DNA from: Euryodendron excelsum
Lineage: Eukaryota; Streptophyta; Magnoliopsida; Ericales; Pentaphylacaceae
Direction of reading: 5' to 3'
DNA length: 64,000 nt
Assembly: GCA_033060915.1 (NCBI GenBank)
Contig: CM065378.1
Span: 9,355,001-9,419,000 of the forward strand
Each line of letters starts with the position of its first letter. The stretch's first letter is position 1. Below the pieces are notes generated by a model. It did not search any database, had not been told where the DNA came from, and saw only the letters and a list, made by a program, of their open reading frames with translations. Shown here one piece after another: positions 13,931-24,930 of this stretch. Both the position numbers and the translations under genes were made by a program.

Positions 13931-13989
13931 AAGTGGAGGTGGAGATGGAGGTGGTGGTGGTGGTGGAGGAGGTGGTGGTGGTGGGGACC
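13931..13989 (+). repeat. G-rich GGT/GGA repeat tract
   Basis: The plus strand is a near-continuous run of GGAGGTGG, GGTGGTGG and GGAGG units ending in GGGG. Translated it would be a poly-Val/Gly stretch, but it lies outside any supported gene, about 500 bp beyond the bHLH stop codon. It has the composition of a two-tetrad G-quadruplex former. Confidence 0.7.
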
Positions 13990-14227
13990 TATTGCTAACA
14001 TGTAGATGACGAGAACTATATCGTCACCATGCTTATGATTATAAATACCACACTCGGATGACGAGAGAGAGAGTCACTACAAAACAAACCACCCCAAACT
14101 ACATGTTTGCATCCAAAACGGACCAGTGAAAGCGAACAAAATCCTCATTTTCTATGTTAGGACTCGATATGAGGTTTCTCTCCTCACGAAAAAGATCCTT
14201 CACTGTTTTTTTCCCTTTGCAACAAAC

Positions 14228-14231
<4 letters not shown>

Positions 14232-14266
<35 letters not shown>
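14232..14266. repeat. (TC)n microsatellite downstream of the bHLH stop
   Basis: About 17 dinucleotide units lie some 220 bp past the bHLH stop codon (minus strand), so the tract would be GA-rich in any 3' UTR that reached it. A second CT-rich stretch follows at 14299-14335. Confidence 0.9.
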
Positions 14267-14270
<4 letters not shown>

Positions 14271-14488
14271 AGCATTCTGCACAACCAAACCAATCCATTT
14301 TCTCTCTTTGTCTTTCTCTCTTTCTCTCTCTCTCTAGTTTTTTTTATCCCACCATATCCTATTTTATGAGGAATGGAGACACATAACCACACCACCATAT
14401 CCTAGTGGGTTGGAGATTAAAACACACAAAACACACCAAAACAAGCGCACAAAAAAGGGGAAAAGAAAAGAGTGAGGTGATAGTAAAT

Positions 14489-16332
14489 TCAAAGAGACCT
14501 GTGTTCAAGGATATTCACATTGGTTCTTTGTCTCTTAACACTCCCTGAAGAAGACTCATCACCATTTGCTTTCTCCATTACTGCTTTAAGTGCTTCTTGA
14601 ATTGAACTTACAGAGTATTGCTGCAGCTGTTGATCGCCACCGTCCGATTCTTCTTCTCCAGTAATGAACAATACATTCCTTACACGTCCACCAAGTGTTG
14701 TGATCTCAGCTTTGAGGGTTCTTAGTCTCAGAGCTTTCAAGGTCTTGATGAGGTCAGGCAAAAGATCAGACCTGTCTTCACAACAAAGTGAAGCTTTGAT
14801 CAAAAACTTGCCATCCTCGTCCGATGCATCGACTGTTAGCTCGTCGAGCTCTGTCGGAACCGGACTTGTCTCAGCTATTAGAGAAGTTTGGCGTTTCAGC
14901 TCCTTCACATGTTGTATCACTTCAGCTAGCAATGAAGCTTTGTCCGTCTAAATCAGAAGATGAAAACCCAGTTACTTACTAGTATTTTAGGAAAATTATA
15001 ACCCTAAATACACATTGACGTAATATATATATATATATATATATTATGGTAAAGTTTCCTTGACATGCTGTATCACTTCAGCTAGCAATGAAGCTTTATC
15101 CGTCTAACACAATCAGAAAATGAAAACCGAGTCAGTTGGTAGTATTTTTAGGAAGATTACAACCCTAGACACATATTGAGATATCTATGGACTATACATA
15201 TATATATATATATATGTACATTGTGGCAAAGTTTCTGCTATTGTGTGAAAGGAGAAGGGGTTTAAAGATATAGCTAGCTTGATCATTTCAGATTTTGAAA
15301 GTTGGTGTTGTTAATGGTGGGGTTTTGTAGGCAAGGGTATGTAGGGACTGACAAGAATGCTTTGTTTGTTTGTCTTTATTTCTCTTTTCATTCTCTACTG
15401 AGAGTTTGACTGCGAATCCGGCAAGAATTTTCCATGGAAAGCTTTTCAACTGCTCCATTGTTCCTCTTTATCATATCAACCAAGCGACATTAACGCTTGT
15501 ACCCTTTTTCCGTTTTTCTTTCCTCGGAACTACCACCAACCTCAGAATATACACATCAAATCAAAGAAAAAGAACTAAGCAATCCAAACAATAGAAAATG
15601 AATCGATACATAATTTAAAAATGACACTTTTGTGTCATTCTTTGTACCTAAATTCTTGCTAAAAATGTTTCTGGTATATCTAACTATGCAAGTAGAATCT
15701 TAAGAAAATCTATGGTACATCTCTGAACCCAAAAGTTCAATATAATACAAATAAATAAAACCATATGATGAAAACACTAAACATATAATATATTTACTTA
15801 CTTTGGTGGTGCTTGGAAGTATGCTACGGAGCTTAGCAAGGTGATTGTTGATTCTCTCTCTACGTCTCCTCTCAGCCTCACTGTGGCTCTTGGAAGCAGC
15901 AAGAGCCTTAGCATCCATGATTTCTTGGGCAGTCAACTTACCCAGCTCGGCTTGGAGGCCGAAGGGGGCCGAGCCGGGCTGAACCACTTGACCAAATGTG
16001 TCTGTTATCAGCCTGAGCTGGTCCGGCGATGAACCATTGTATGCAAATTGTAGAGCTGGGGGTCTTCTGTTGAATAAACCCCCATATGGGGATGCTGGAG
16101 GTGGGAGAAGAAATGGGTCGTGGTCATGGACCGGGTTTGTCGAGAAATGAACAGGATTGAAGGTGTGAACCGGAGGGAGAGACCATGGTAGAAATGAACC
16201 AGATTCAATATATGCATCGGTAGTGTTTTGTAGATGCATCTGTTGGAGAAGTAATTGTTCTTGGTCGCTTTGTAGGTTATGAAAACCTTGAGAATAGTCT
16301 CCTTGTTCTTCTTCCTGTTTCCCACACATCAT
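14489..16332 (-). CDS. bHLH transcription factor, TMO5/bHLH30-like (two exons, 329 aa)
   Basis: Exon 1 is 16332-15802 (177 codons) and exon 2 is 14947-14489 (152 codons plus stop), joined in phase 0 at STTK|TDKAS with GT/AG borders, the usual intron position for this clade. The N-terminus (1-130) is Gln/Pro-rich. The basic region SHSEAERRRRERIN (149-162) has the H150-E154-R158 triad expected for E-box/G-box binding. Helix 1, loop and helix 2 run to about 197, and an ACT-like dimerisation region follows at about 221-275. In Arabidopsis this clade (TMO5, bHLH30/T5L1) pairs with LONESOME HIGHWAY proteins in the nucleus to drive vascular periclinal divisions, via cytokinin synthesis; that role is inferred by homology. 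From memory the best match is AT1G68810. The intron carries a decoy copy of the exon-2 acceptor (15044-15103). Start: the first ATG of a double ATG, matching the family N-terminus. Confidence 0.95.
14907..15057 (-). repeat. Tandem duplication, copy 1 (contains true exon-2 acceptor)
   Basis: This copy spans the first ~40 bases of exon 2, its AG acceptor at 14949-14948, about 70 bp of intron and a TA microsatellite. It aligns with 15063-15233 at an offset of 156 bp, with scattered differences. Confidence 0.9.
15063..15233 (-). repeat. Tandem duplication, copy 2 (decoy acceptor inside the bHLH intron)
   Basis: The minus strand repeats the intron end and exon-2 start: TTAG at 15106-15104 followed by ACGGATAAAGCTTCATTG. 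The copied coding part (15103-15044) reads TDKASLLAEVIQHVKE, then TLP and a stop. It lies 156 bp upstream of the true acceptor in the transcript. The copied polypyrimidine region is as good as the real one by eye. Confidence 0.9.
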
Positions 16333-16375
16333 CTTTTATACCCCCACTCTCTCTCTCTCAATCTGTATCTCTATC

Positions 16376-16386
16376 TCTATATATAC
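16376..16386 (-). promoter_or_regulatory. Putative TATA box of the bHLH gene
   Basis: The minus strand reads CGTATATATAG about 45-55 bases before the ATG at 16332. It is followed by a GA-rich leader. If used, the leader would be very short; a more distal start within the GA/CT-rich region up to about 17335 is equally possible. Confidence 0.35.
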
Positions 16387-17185
16387 GTTTATATGTATCT
16401 GAATCTACTAAAACAAGTTTGGAATTGAAGGACTTTAGGGTTGTTCCCTAATCATCTCTGTCTTTCTTTCATATAAAGATGAAAAGGGAGGAATATAAAG
16501 AAAAGGATCAAAGACTTGGACTATTCTTCCTCTGGGGCAAGAGGGCTAAAAGGGTTATTATAGAAGAAAAACAGAAAGGAAGTAAAGACAGACCTTGCTT
16601 TGATTTGCGATGAAGAGTCTTTGCTCCCTCTCTCTCTCTCTAACTTGGTATGTTTTTTCTGCCACAGCCTTTGTGGGGGTGATGACCCTTTTTATCCTAC
16701 CTTCAACTAAGCTTTCCTTTTCTCTTGGGCACTGTTGGGTTATCTTTTTGGTTTATTTGTTTTTCTTTTGGGACCTTGCCACCCCCCACTCCCCCTAACA
16801 TATAGAGGTGTGTAAGTACAGTTAGTCACCTTTCCTTTCTTCTTACGGCATTCTCTTTCCTCTCTCAGTATCCATTTCTGTAGCTATCAGACTGGGGATC
16901 TTTTATATAAAAATTAAAAAATATAGTAGAATATTGTTGCTTTGTGATTGGTTCAAAGTGTATAATTACACTCTGTTAGTGCTGGTGCCGCAGCAGGAGA
17001 GAGATAGAGAGAAGGGGGGAAACACAAACACTTCACAGTGAACTCACAGCACAGATTGTCGACCGACCAAAGACAACAATATTAAAGCACAAAGAGAGGA
17101 GAGAGAGAATATGCGTGCTGTATCATGATAAAAAGGGCTCTTTAGCTTTCCTTTGCCTTTGGTACCTCGGTCAAGCCCCCACGTT

Positions 17186-17335
17186 ATAGTCTCTCTCTCT
17201 CTCTCTCTCTCGCTATTTCCACGCCACCCCTTTCTGCCTCCCCGAGACCCATTTAATCATTGTGTCTTGGAACGCACTCCTCCCTTCTTACTCCTCCTCC
17301 TCCTCCTCCTCTCTCTCTCTCTCTCTCTCTCTCTG
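17186..17335. repeat. CT and CTC microsatellites upstream of the bHLH gene
   Basis: (CT)n at about 17190-17210, (TCC)n at about 17290-17310 and (CT)n at 17311-17334 lie roughly 850-1000 bp upstream of the bHLH start. On the gene's strand they are GA repeats, the class of sequence bound by plant BBR/BPC (GAGA-binding) proteins. A regulatory role is only an inference. Confidence 0.8.
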
Positions 17336-18951
17336 TATATAAGCTCTCTGTCTATATAAGTTCCTCGATTTCAGTTGCATATATTCGTGAATTGTAATGG
17401 GTGCTTTTGGAATTAAAGCCTCTTTCCAAAAACAAAGAATTGAACCCTTTTGCAATGCCTTAGATTGGGACACCTTTGCTTGTCGAACTAAGTGAATGGG
17501 GCAGCCTTTTCTTGTTTGAGGCTATAGAGGGTTGGGGTTCCTTTGGTTTCCAATACAAAATTTAGGGGCACTGTAATGGTTTAACGTTGGGGTACGTATG
17601 ACTTGCAATGTCTCTCAGTAAGAGTGGTTACCCAATGTACTACTACAACAAGAATAAAAGGCACTCAAAACTTCCTTGCCCTTAATTTTCTAAGTAGAGA
17701 GCTTTGTATCACGGTTCCTGTTACTTTGTTGAGTCTTGTTGAGCATGTGGCAATTGCTAATTTATGTCGTGCCCTTAAGACATTGGTTAAGCGTATGTAT
17801 AAATAGAGTTGTATAGTATTAAAAATTGTGAAAAAAAGTGTAGCTGCACACATGTACAACCACACAATACATTTTAACAACACCCTGAATATATTTAAAA
17901 CCCGATATTCCTCATAATAATTACTAATTGGGTTATACTAATTAATTATGTACATCAAACTCATACATGATTACCTAAAAACCCGTGTTAAAATTTTTCT
18001 AATTTGTTTACCTTCTTCTATTGTATTTGAAACTAAGATAGTTGGATCAAAATGCTCAATGACGATGTACTTAAGTTATATATGTAGAAAAAAATAAATT
18101 TGGATCCTATCTGTTCTGCAAAAGACCTCTCCATTTTCCATTAGAAATAGAGAGGAGCCAAATCCTCAAAGATAAATGTAATAGTGAATAAGAATAAAAC
18201 TAGTGAAGTTAATCTGGCAAAGTTCTCTTCTTCGAAAGAAGATCTCAAAAATCTTCGTAGATAATTTGTTTACCAAGGTAACAAATTAGTATTTTGTAAA
18301 CCAATTACTACCAAGATAAAGACTTGCATAGGAAAATTGTCCATTTTATTTCGAGCAGACTTTATATTCTTTCGTAACTTTACTTCTTATTTACCTCACT
18401 TTAATAATTTCTAACACTTTATATATCCAAGACAAAGAATTCTTCTTCGCATTTGCCATTAATGTAACGTTCCATTTTTATAAATAGAAAAAAACAGATG
18501 GTACATTTTCCATAAAAAAGACAAAAATGTAATTTAAGAGATTTAAAAATTAATTACTTATTTTTTTGAAGAGAGAAACAATTCAAAACTTTTGGGATCA
18601 AAAGGAATGAAATAATTTTCACACATATACAAACAATACTTTTTCGGCCAGAATTTTCCCGTAAAGTTGCTATGGCATATTTAACATATAGAAACAATTA
18701 GCAACTCTTTATTTTATGATGATAAATAACTTAATACGTCACATATAAACTTAATTCATGATTTTATGATAAGATAATTAAAAAAGGCCATAGAAGAACG
18801 AGCTTTTTGTAATCTCTTCTGACATGTGCTATGGTGTCCCCGAGCTCAAATAAGAAGCTCTAGTTTTCGTTGCTAGTTGTTGGATAGTTGGCCCTAAAGC
18901 AGTTTGAAACGGCTTTTAACCCATGCTATGTCAATACTCAAGAATATATAC

Positions 18952-19034
<83 letters not shown>

Positions 19035-20229
19035 GAGGAGGAGGAAAAAGTTTTGGGTGAAAAGTCTTGACAAGCTGGGTCAGGGTTATTACACAGTTAA
19101 TAAGAAGCTTGGCTACCAAAAGTAAAACAAAAATGATCAAGCCTACTAAACTCTTATTGCCCTTTTTAACACCATAATGGTAAGGTGTGTGAGAGAGAGG
19201 GAGAAAGAGAACCATACATAGAGATTGGCATTGAAACATATGAATAAAACCCAATAATACCAAAGTACCAACAAGCTTATTAATTTCCATTGTCTCCCTG
19301 CTGCTCCTCCTCCAACCCTTCCTTTGGTACGGTGACCCTCTTTTGCCTCCCCATGACCAGGTCAGTCTATACCGTAGCACTGTTCTCTCTCTCTCTCTCT
19401 CTCTCTCTCTGTACTATTTTTGCTTTAGGGCATGGCAGCTTAGAGAAGGGTCTTTTTAGACCCTTTTGGTGGTCACACGCATGGCTACATTGGGTCCCCA
19501 TTCTTCTCAACTTTTTTTTTTTTTTTTCATCCCTTTCTCTATTGTGTTGTGTGTTATTTTAATCTGTTATTCAAAGCTTTGATGATAGCTGCACCACCAC
19601 TACCCATAACACCACGAGAAGCCTTTAGTATCTGGGGTTAATGATGACATCAATCCCACGCTGTCATGACGTTTTGTCTCTAGTCATAAGTATTTATATA
19701 ATATGTATAGCATATATATATATATATATATATATCTCTATAGTCACTAAGAGAAGCAACTTATGGCTTAAAATACATGGCCTTTGAGCACCTTTTCGTA
19801 TTTTGGCACCAATAGTTATATTTATACCCTTAGCCAAAAGGCAGTTTTATTAAATTAAGTATTGAAAGTTTTATTCATGGTCTTCTCTATTTAAAAAAAG
19901 TAATACCCATTACTAGTCGTGCTTATAAATTTATATTATACTTTTTTACTTAGGTGTACTTAATTTCTATATTCATCCATTCTTAGCAATATTTCCCATT
20001 TTTTAAGTGCACGGCACGCACATGCCATGACCATATTAGAGTCAAATTTTATAAGCATTGCGGACGGTTATAGGTAATTATAAGCTAAAGAACAAAGTAG
20101 GTTTGTATAATCCAACTTTTCCATTCTTGCCAGACCTGAAATTCTTTAAGACCCAGCAGGGTACTAATATTAATTATCTCATTAGGCACCAAGCTTTGAC
20201 AGGATAGTAGTGATTTACTTTTATGATAT
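17336..20229. other. Intergenic DNA with microsatellites only
   Basis: No gene seen. The stretch holds the compound repeat at 18944-19045, (CT)n at 19384-19410, and (TA)n at about 19711-19735. Confidence 0.45.
18944..19045. repeat. Compound (TA)n-(GA)n-(GGA)n microsatellite
   Basis: About 28 bases of TA repeat run directly into about 58 bases of GA repeat and then GGA repeats ending in GGAAAAAG. Open frames across it encode only IYIYI/RERER runs and are not genes. Confidence 0.95.
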
Positions 20230-20247
20230 GAAACTATAATTTTACTT

Positions 20248-20363
20248 TTTTTGTTTTTGGACACAGTTGGAAGACTAAAGCCTTGAAGAAAGGAAGAGTG
20301 AGTCGAACTCATAACCTCAATGATGGGTAGAGACACAACTACCATTGGACTAACCCTCTCCTC
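20248..20363 (-). mobile_element. SINE with 18-bp target-site duplication
   Basis: GAAACTATAATTTTACTT occurs perfectly at 20230-20247 and 20364-20381. Between them, read on the minus strand, is a 116-bp body: GAGGAGAGGG, a tRNA-like A box (TTAGTCCAATGGTAG), a B box (GGTTATGAGTTCGACTC) about 30 bases later, and a tail ending AAAAACAAAAAAA next to the duplication. This is the layout of a tRNA-derived SINE mobilised by LINE machinery. The perfect duplication suggests a young insertion. Related copies appear at about 32100 and 43527. Confidence 0.9.
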
Positions 20364-21345
20364 GAAACTATAATTTTACTTCTAAATGCATTTTGGTTGT
20401 TTTTTTTTTTTGGCGGTATTAACAACTTTTCTTTTGGGTACTAGTCAAGACTCGAGCATGTCATATTTTAAAAAGCCATATTCCCGTTTGATTATGGTAT
20501 TGGTTTCTATTTTTTATTTTTGTTTTTTTAAAATTCATCAAAACTAAGTTAGTCAATCAGGTTCAGAAAATTGTTTTTGTCATTTGGTAAATTGGTTTTA
20601 AAACTTGTTTTCGAGAAATTTTTAAGGAAATACTCTAGTTTTAGAAACAAAGAAAAAGAAATATTTTATTAGCTTGTAGAACCATTTTCACTTGTAAATT
20701 AATAAAAGCAACATAAAAGTGATAGTGTTTTGGATGGTCTCATTTTTGTTATTTCCAATAACAAACAATAAGAAGTATCCATGTTTTTCGTTTCTGTGAA
20801 CATAAAAATTGAAAATAGAAAAGAAAACGAAAACAAAACCGTAGCGAAAAGCATATCTGTATCGTTTTAATTCAATGGGACTTCTCCCAAGTCTGGGATG
20901 AACAAAGATATTTAGAATGTGTGGGATTGAGAAAAAAAGTTATGACGAAAATAATGGAACTTTGAACAAAAGTTGAACATTGGAATTCTTTAATTTCACT
21001 TCTCATTTCCACCACCATAGCACTTCACCAACTTTCCGCATGCTTCTTTGGTATGATGAACACAAACGCAGAAACTTCTTGCCAAACCTGAAGCCATTGA
21101 GTAACCACTGGTTGGTACATTCCAAATATGCATGTGTCCCCCCCATACATGTCCGGTTGTTTTGGGGAAAAAGGAGATTAAGAATAGAAACTCTATGGTG
21201 TGTGCTTTGTATTAAGTTCCTTGGCAGTAATCATCTGGCCATTGAAACAATGTCTTTAGGGAGAAGCAAAATTTGGGTCTTCAGGTTGGTCATGGGGTGC
21301 CAAAATTTGACTTGCACCAAATTGTGTTTCCGGAAAAAATTTTAA

Positions 21346-21473
21346 ATGATCCCATGAGTAGGATGGCGAAACAGTATAAGCTGGTGAAGTCTGGAATTTA
21401 AGTCATTCAAATGATCCCAAGCGTAAGATGACGAAACAGTATAACCTGGTGAAGTCCAGAGTTGAATCCTCAA
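21346..21473 (+). repeat. Two-copy tandem repeat, about 64 bp
   Basis: Unit 1 (21346-21410) and unit 2 (21411-21473) both read ATGATCCCA, then GATGRCGAAACAGTATAA, CTGGTGAAGTC and end in TTCAA or CTCAA. The pair abuts the left edge of the LTR-like repeat at 21474-22552 and may belong to the same element. Confidence 0.85.
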
Positions 21474-22552
21474 AGAGAGTTAACAAGATGATGAAGAAGG
21501 TGTTTCACTCCTTTGATAAGCAAGCACAAAACTATTGAATTATTTCTAAAAAGAAACCAAAGTCTTTAGTTTGAAAAGTGGTCTATTTTAGTCTAAATTA
21601 AATTATGAACACTGTTTTGATTAGATAAAGAAAAGCTTGAGACCAATTGCATAACTCGAAATTTCAATTAAGGTTTTTTTTAATAACTCAAATTATTGAC
21701 TGCATCATGAATCTTTGACTCGAAAGAGTTAACAATAAAAACGTTTATTCTTTAATAATTAAATCTAGAACAAATCATGTTTAGAATAAAAAATGCATCC
21801 CATTAACTTGTGCAATAAATATACTAAATTAGGGTTTGTGCATAAATATTACCAAGCGTAATCAAACATCTAAGTTTTCATAAATATCTAGGGTTTTGAT
21901 TCCAAAAAATTAAGAAGAAGAAGATTTAACATTGAAAACCAATTTACCTCCATTGTTCATCCAAAATCTTCAATTGATCTCATGATGGGATTTAGCTACT
22001 CATAGACATGGTAGATATGCAATTATGTATTGAAAATATATTGAAACTAAGAATTTTGATTACATGAATTGGGAAAGCAATGAGAAGCAATGTAGAAAAC
22101 AAATAAAAACTCTCTAAAGCTGCTCTCTAAATCCTAAAACTCGTAAACTCATCAACAACCCTAAACTAGAAGACAATCTTAGCTTTTATAGTATTCTGAA
22201 AAGTGCAGGTTACGTCGACCGTTCGAATGCCCTGCAACTATTCAGACGGGCGTTCGAATGGGTATCTAATGCTCAAACACAACCCCAAAAATTTGTGATA
22301 GGGATCGAACCTAATTCTGACGATGAATTCAAGCCTTAGCATTTTCTGACAGTGAAAGTCCGGTTGACTCACCGTTCGAAATGTCGTTTGAACACTTGAC
22401 TTTACTTGACTTCAGTCCTTTTTAAATTAGGATTCTTCTTTACATACAACAAACTAAGTTAGACACGAAATAAGACTAAAAACAAATAAATAATCATACT
22501 CTAGGTCTAACAAAAAACTAATTAAGGCATATGAATTACACTTTTAGAGTAA
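21474..22552 (-). repeat. LTR-like repeat family copy R1 (inverted), TTCGAA-rich
   Basis: On the minus strand the copy begins CTCTAAAAGTGTAATT, then CCTTAATTAG, passes through several CGTTCGAA palindromes (22220-22400) and continues to a block matching GGATGAACAAWGGAGGTAA (about 21945-21965). The same order occurs in direct orientation at 24930-26185. The content resembles long terminal repeats or untranslated regions of gypsy-like elements; no coding region is seen. Borders are approximate. Confidence 0.6.
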
Positions 22553-23894
22553 TCCGACTTTAGACTAATTAAGTCTTGCATATAATAATTTTGTAGTAGT
22601 AAGCTAGTGACTTCTCCAGGGCTTGTTGCTATTAATAAAATAAATACCAATTAACCATCTAAATAAATTGATCGTGGACGTTCAGCCAAGTCATAGAGGC
22701 CAAAGAGGTTCCATTAACTAGAATTATTCTTTGTAAGAGACTAAAAGGTCACTTACAGTTTATTCTTAGAGAACTCCTGAACTACACAAGTGGGATTTTG
22801 TGACACAGCCTTGGAGACTCTCTCTCTCTCTCTCTCACCAAATAAAGAATCTCTTCATCGATCTCATCGATATATATTGTCCAACAAGTAAAGACCTCCT
22901 ATCATGATTGAATCATTTTGGAAAAAATCACGCACTTATTCAAGTAATGCCTGTCTCTTCCCTCTCCCTCCATAATTCTACTTGCTGGTTGAAAAACACA
23001 AGATATAGAAAATTTACAGCTCTCGGATCAATTCAAAGCGTAAGAAAATAAAAATAACATGCATATTTGGCCTTGTCAAATTCTTCAAACCTTCCATAAT
23101 TTATTGTAACGAACACACCATATATTTAAAATAAAATAAAAAAAGAAGAAGAAGAATGGGTATGCATTTTTATGTACAAGACTTCCTTAAATATCTGTAT
23201 GTGATTCATTACAGGGAATGAATTTATAAAAGCCATAATGTCAGCCTGAAATCCTTCTTTTAATGTTCATTTCATTTTCCACCGTTTGCTTGATAATGAC
23301 ATATTGGAATGTCATTGCCAAACTCCATAGCATAAAGTATTGTTCCCATAGTCAATTTCATGCAAGTTGGAATTAGAGAATGGATTAACTTTGCATCATC
23401 TCTTATTCAAGGATTGATAGTGATAGCAATTCCAAGCCTTCTAAAACTTGGTTACTAAGTACAGACTCAAAAGGCTGACAATGATTTTTGCCTACCTTAT
23501 AACCTAAATGGGACCATATTACTTCATTAGATTGTGGTTATAACAGAAACATTAAACTAAGTTTTATGAGGATTCCACGGGATTCAATGTCCCAATCAAG
23601 AGAATTGAGCATGTACTCCTTTATATTTATCTAGTCAGAGTAGGCTCCGTTGATCTGTAGAGTCCAAATAAAGAGCATAACAAAGTTTTCAAGGAGTCAA
23701 TGTGGACACAGTGCAGATATAGGATTCAATCATTTGCAGATATGGTCTGAATATTTATTTGTTTGATAGCCGAAAGTGAAACTCCTAATAATGTCTCCAA
23801 AGCATATGTATAACCTTTAATGGCCTCAGTTATTATCATGAAATGTACTTTGGGGAATATTTTATGAACATATCAAGAAGTGCAATACCATGCC

Positions 23895-24052
23895 AGGCTA
23901 ACTTCTATGGAAAAAGCATCGTCTCTGGCATTTTCGGCTGCGACCTCTCTTGTGATCGTGTAGTTTAAACGTCCTATCGAATACTTGTCCAACTTCTAGG
24001 ATTTTATCACTACTTTGAACATAATTCTTTAGTTCAGCTGCAGCTCAACCTC
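23895..24052 (-). pseudogene. Possible coding relic, unknown family
   Basis: The minus strand from about 24047 has a compositionally protein-like frame reading AAAELKNYVQSSDKILEVG and on through VFDRTFKLHDH. A second frame then gives TREVAAENARDDAFSIE, as if a frameshift separated two halves of one exon. A stop (TGA) lies just upstream, close to a plausible TTTTTTAG acceptor. I do not recognise the family. It could equally be a chance open stretch, but its charged, helix-like composition differs from the flanks. Confidence 0.3.
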
Positions 24053-24494
24053 TCTAAAAAACACATATAAGCATGGACAAAACTGATAATGTAAATCACT
24101 CGGCAGCTATATTTAAAGCGCATGCGTGATATACGGCACAATTAGCTGCAAAAGAACAATGCAATCCAAACAGGCATGATTTCTACCATAACAATATGAA
24201 TAATTCAAAAATATTAACTCAATAGCAAAACCTTCGTGTAACCCTCCTACCTCTTTGAAGATTAAACTTAGGGCAATGACTCAATTTTATCAAAATCACA
24301 AACTGAAACCACCACCGTATAGCCCTTAATGAGAGGAACACAAAACCTTAAGAAGGGGTACTAAAATCATGTTCTAAGGAACAAATAATGGAAGAAAAAT
24401 GGGAGAAGAAGAAAAGAAATAGAGAAGGAGGCAGAGAGCTTATCTGATTCTTTGCCAACGGAGAAAAAGAATAAGAGAGAGAGAGAGAGATGAT

Positions 24495-24930
24495 TGTACT
24501 TTAAAAGTGCAATTACCATATCTGAACTTGTGCTTTGTTAGTCTTAGTTTGAGATTTTATATGTTTTTTTGGTCAGATTTTAATATTAACTAAGTTTATT
24601 TTTCTTTGTATAGGTTTTGAGCTTAAATTAGATAATTTCGGATAGAATTCGATCAAAAGGAGAATGAATTTCAAGAAAATACTGTTAAAATACAAGCAGT
24701 TGAAGTGGGGATACAAACTGCTGAAATACACACAACTGAAATTTTGGAAGGCCATATATCTCAAACCAAAAATCCTGCTGGGACCCATAATCTATCGATT
24801 TCATATAACTTTTTAAGATCCAATTCATTTTCATTCGAACGGACCTGTTTGAAGGGTTGTTCGAACACCCCTTTTGAAACTTTAGAGGCTGGTTTTCAAG
24901 TCTGCAGAAGCATTTGAACGGCTTTTGATT
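24495..24930 (+). repeat. LTR-like repeat family, partial copy R2a
   Basis: It begins TTTAAAAGTGCAATT, like R1 and R2, continues with a diverged TTAGTCTTAG region and carries TTCGAA-type palindromes at about 24834-24862. It stops where the next copy starts and looks like a truncated tandem member. Confidence 0.5.

Noticed and set aside
14664..14951. Plus-strand open frame over bHLH exon 2
   Set aside because: Antisense shadow of the bHLH coding exon.
18888..19380. Open frames encoding IYIYI/RERERE or LSLSLS runs on both strands
   Set aside because: They are translations of the TA/GA/GGA microsatellite, with no conserved sequence either side.
20980..21345. 121-codon plus-strand open frame
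   Set aside because: No recognisable motif, and it lies next to repeats; composition is not convincing for a gene.
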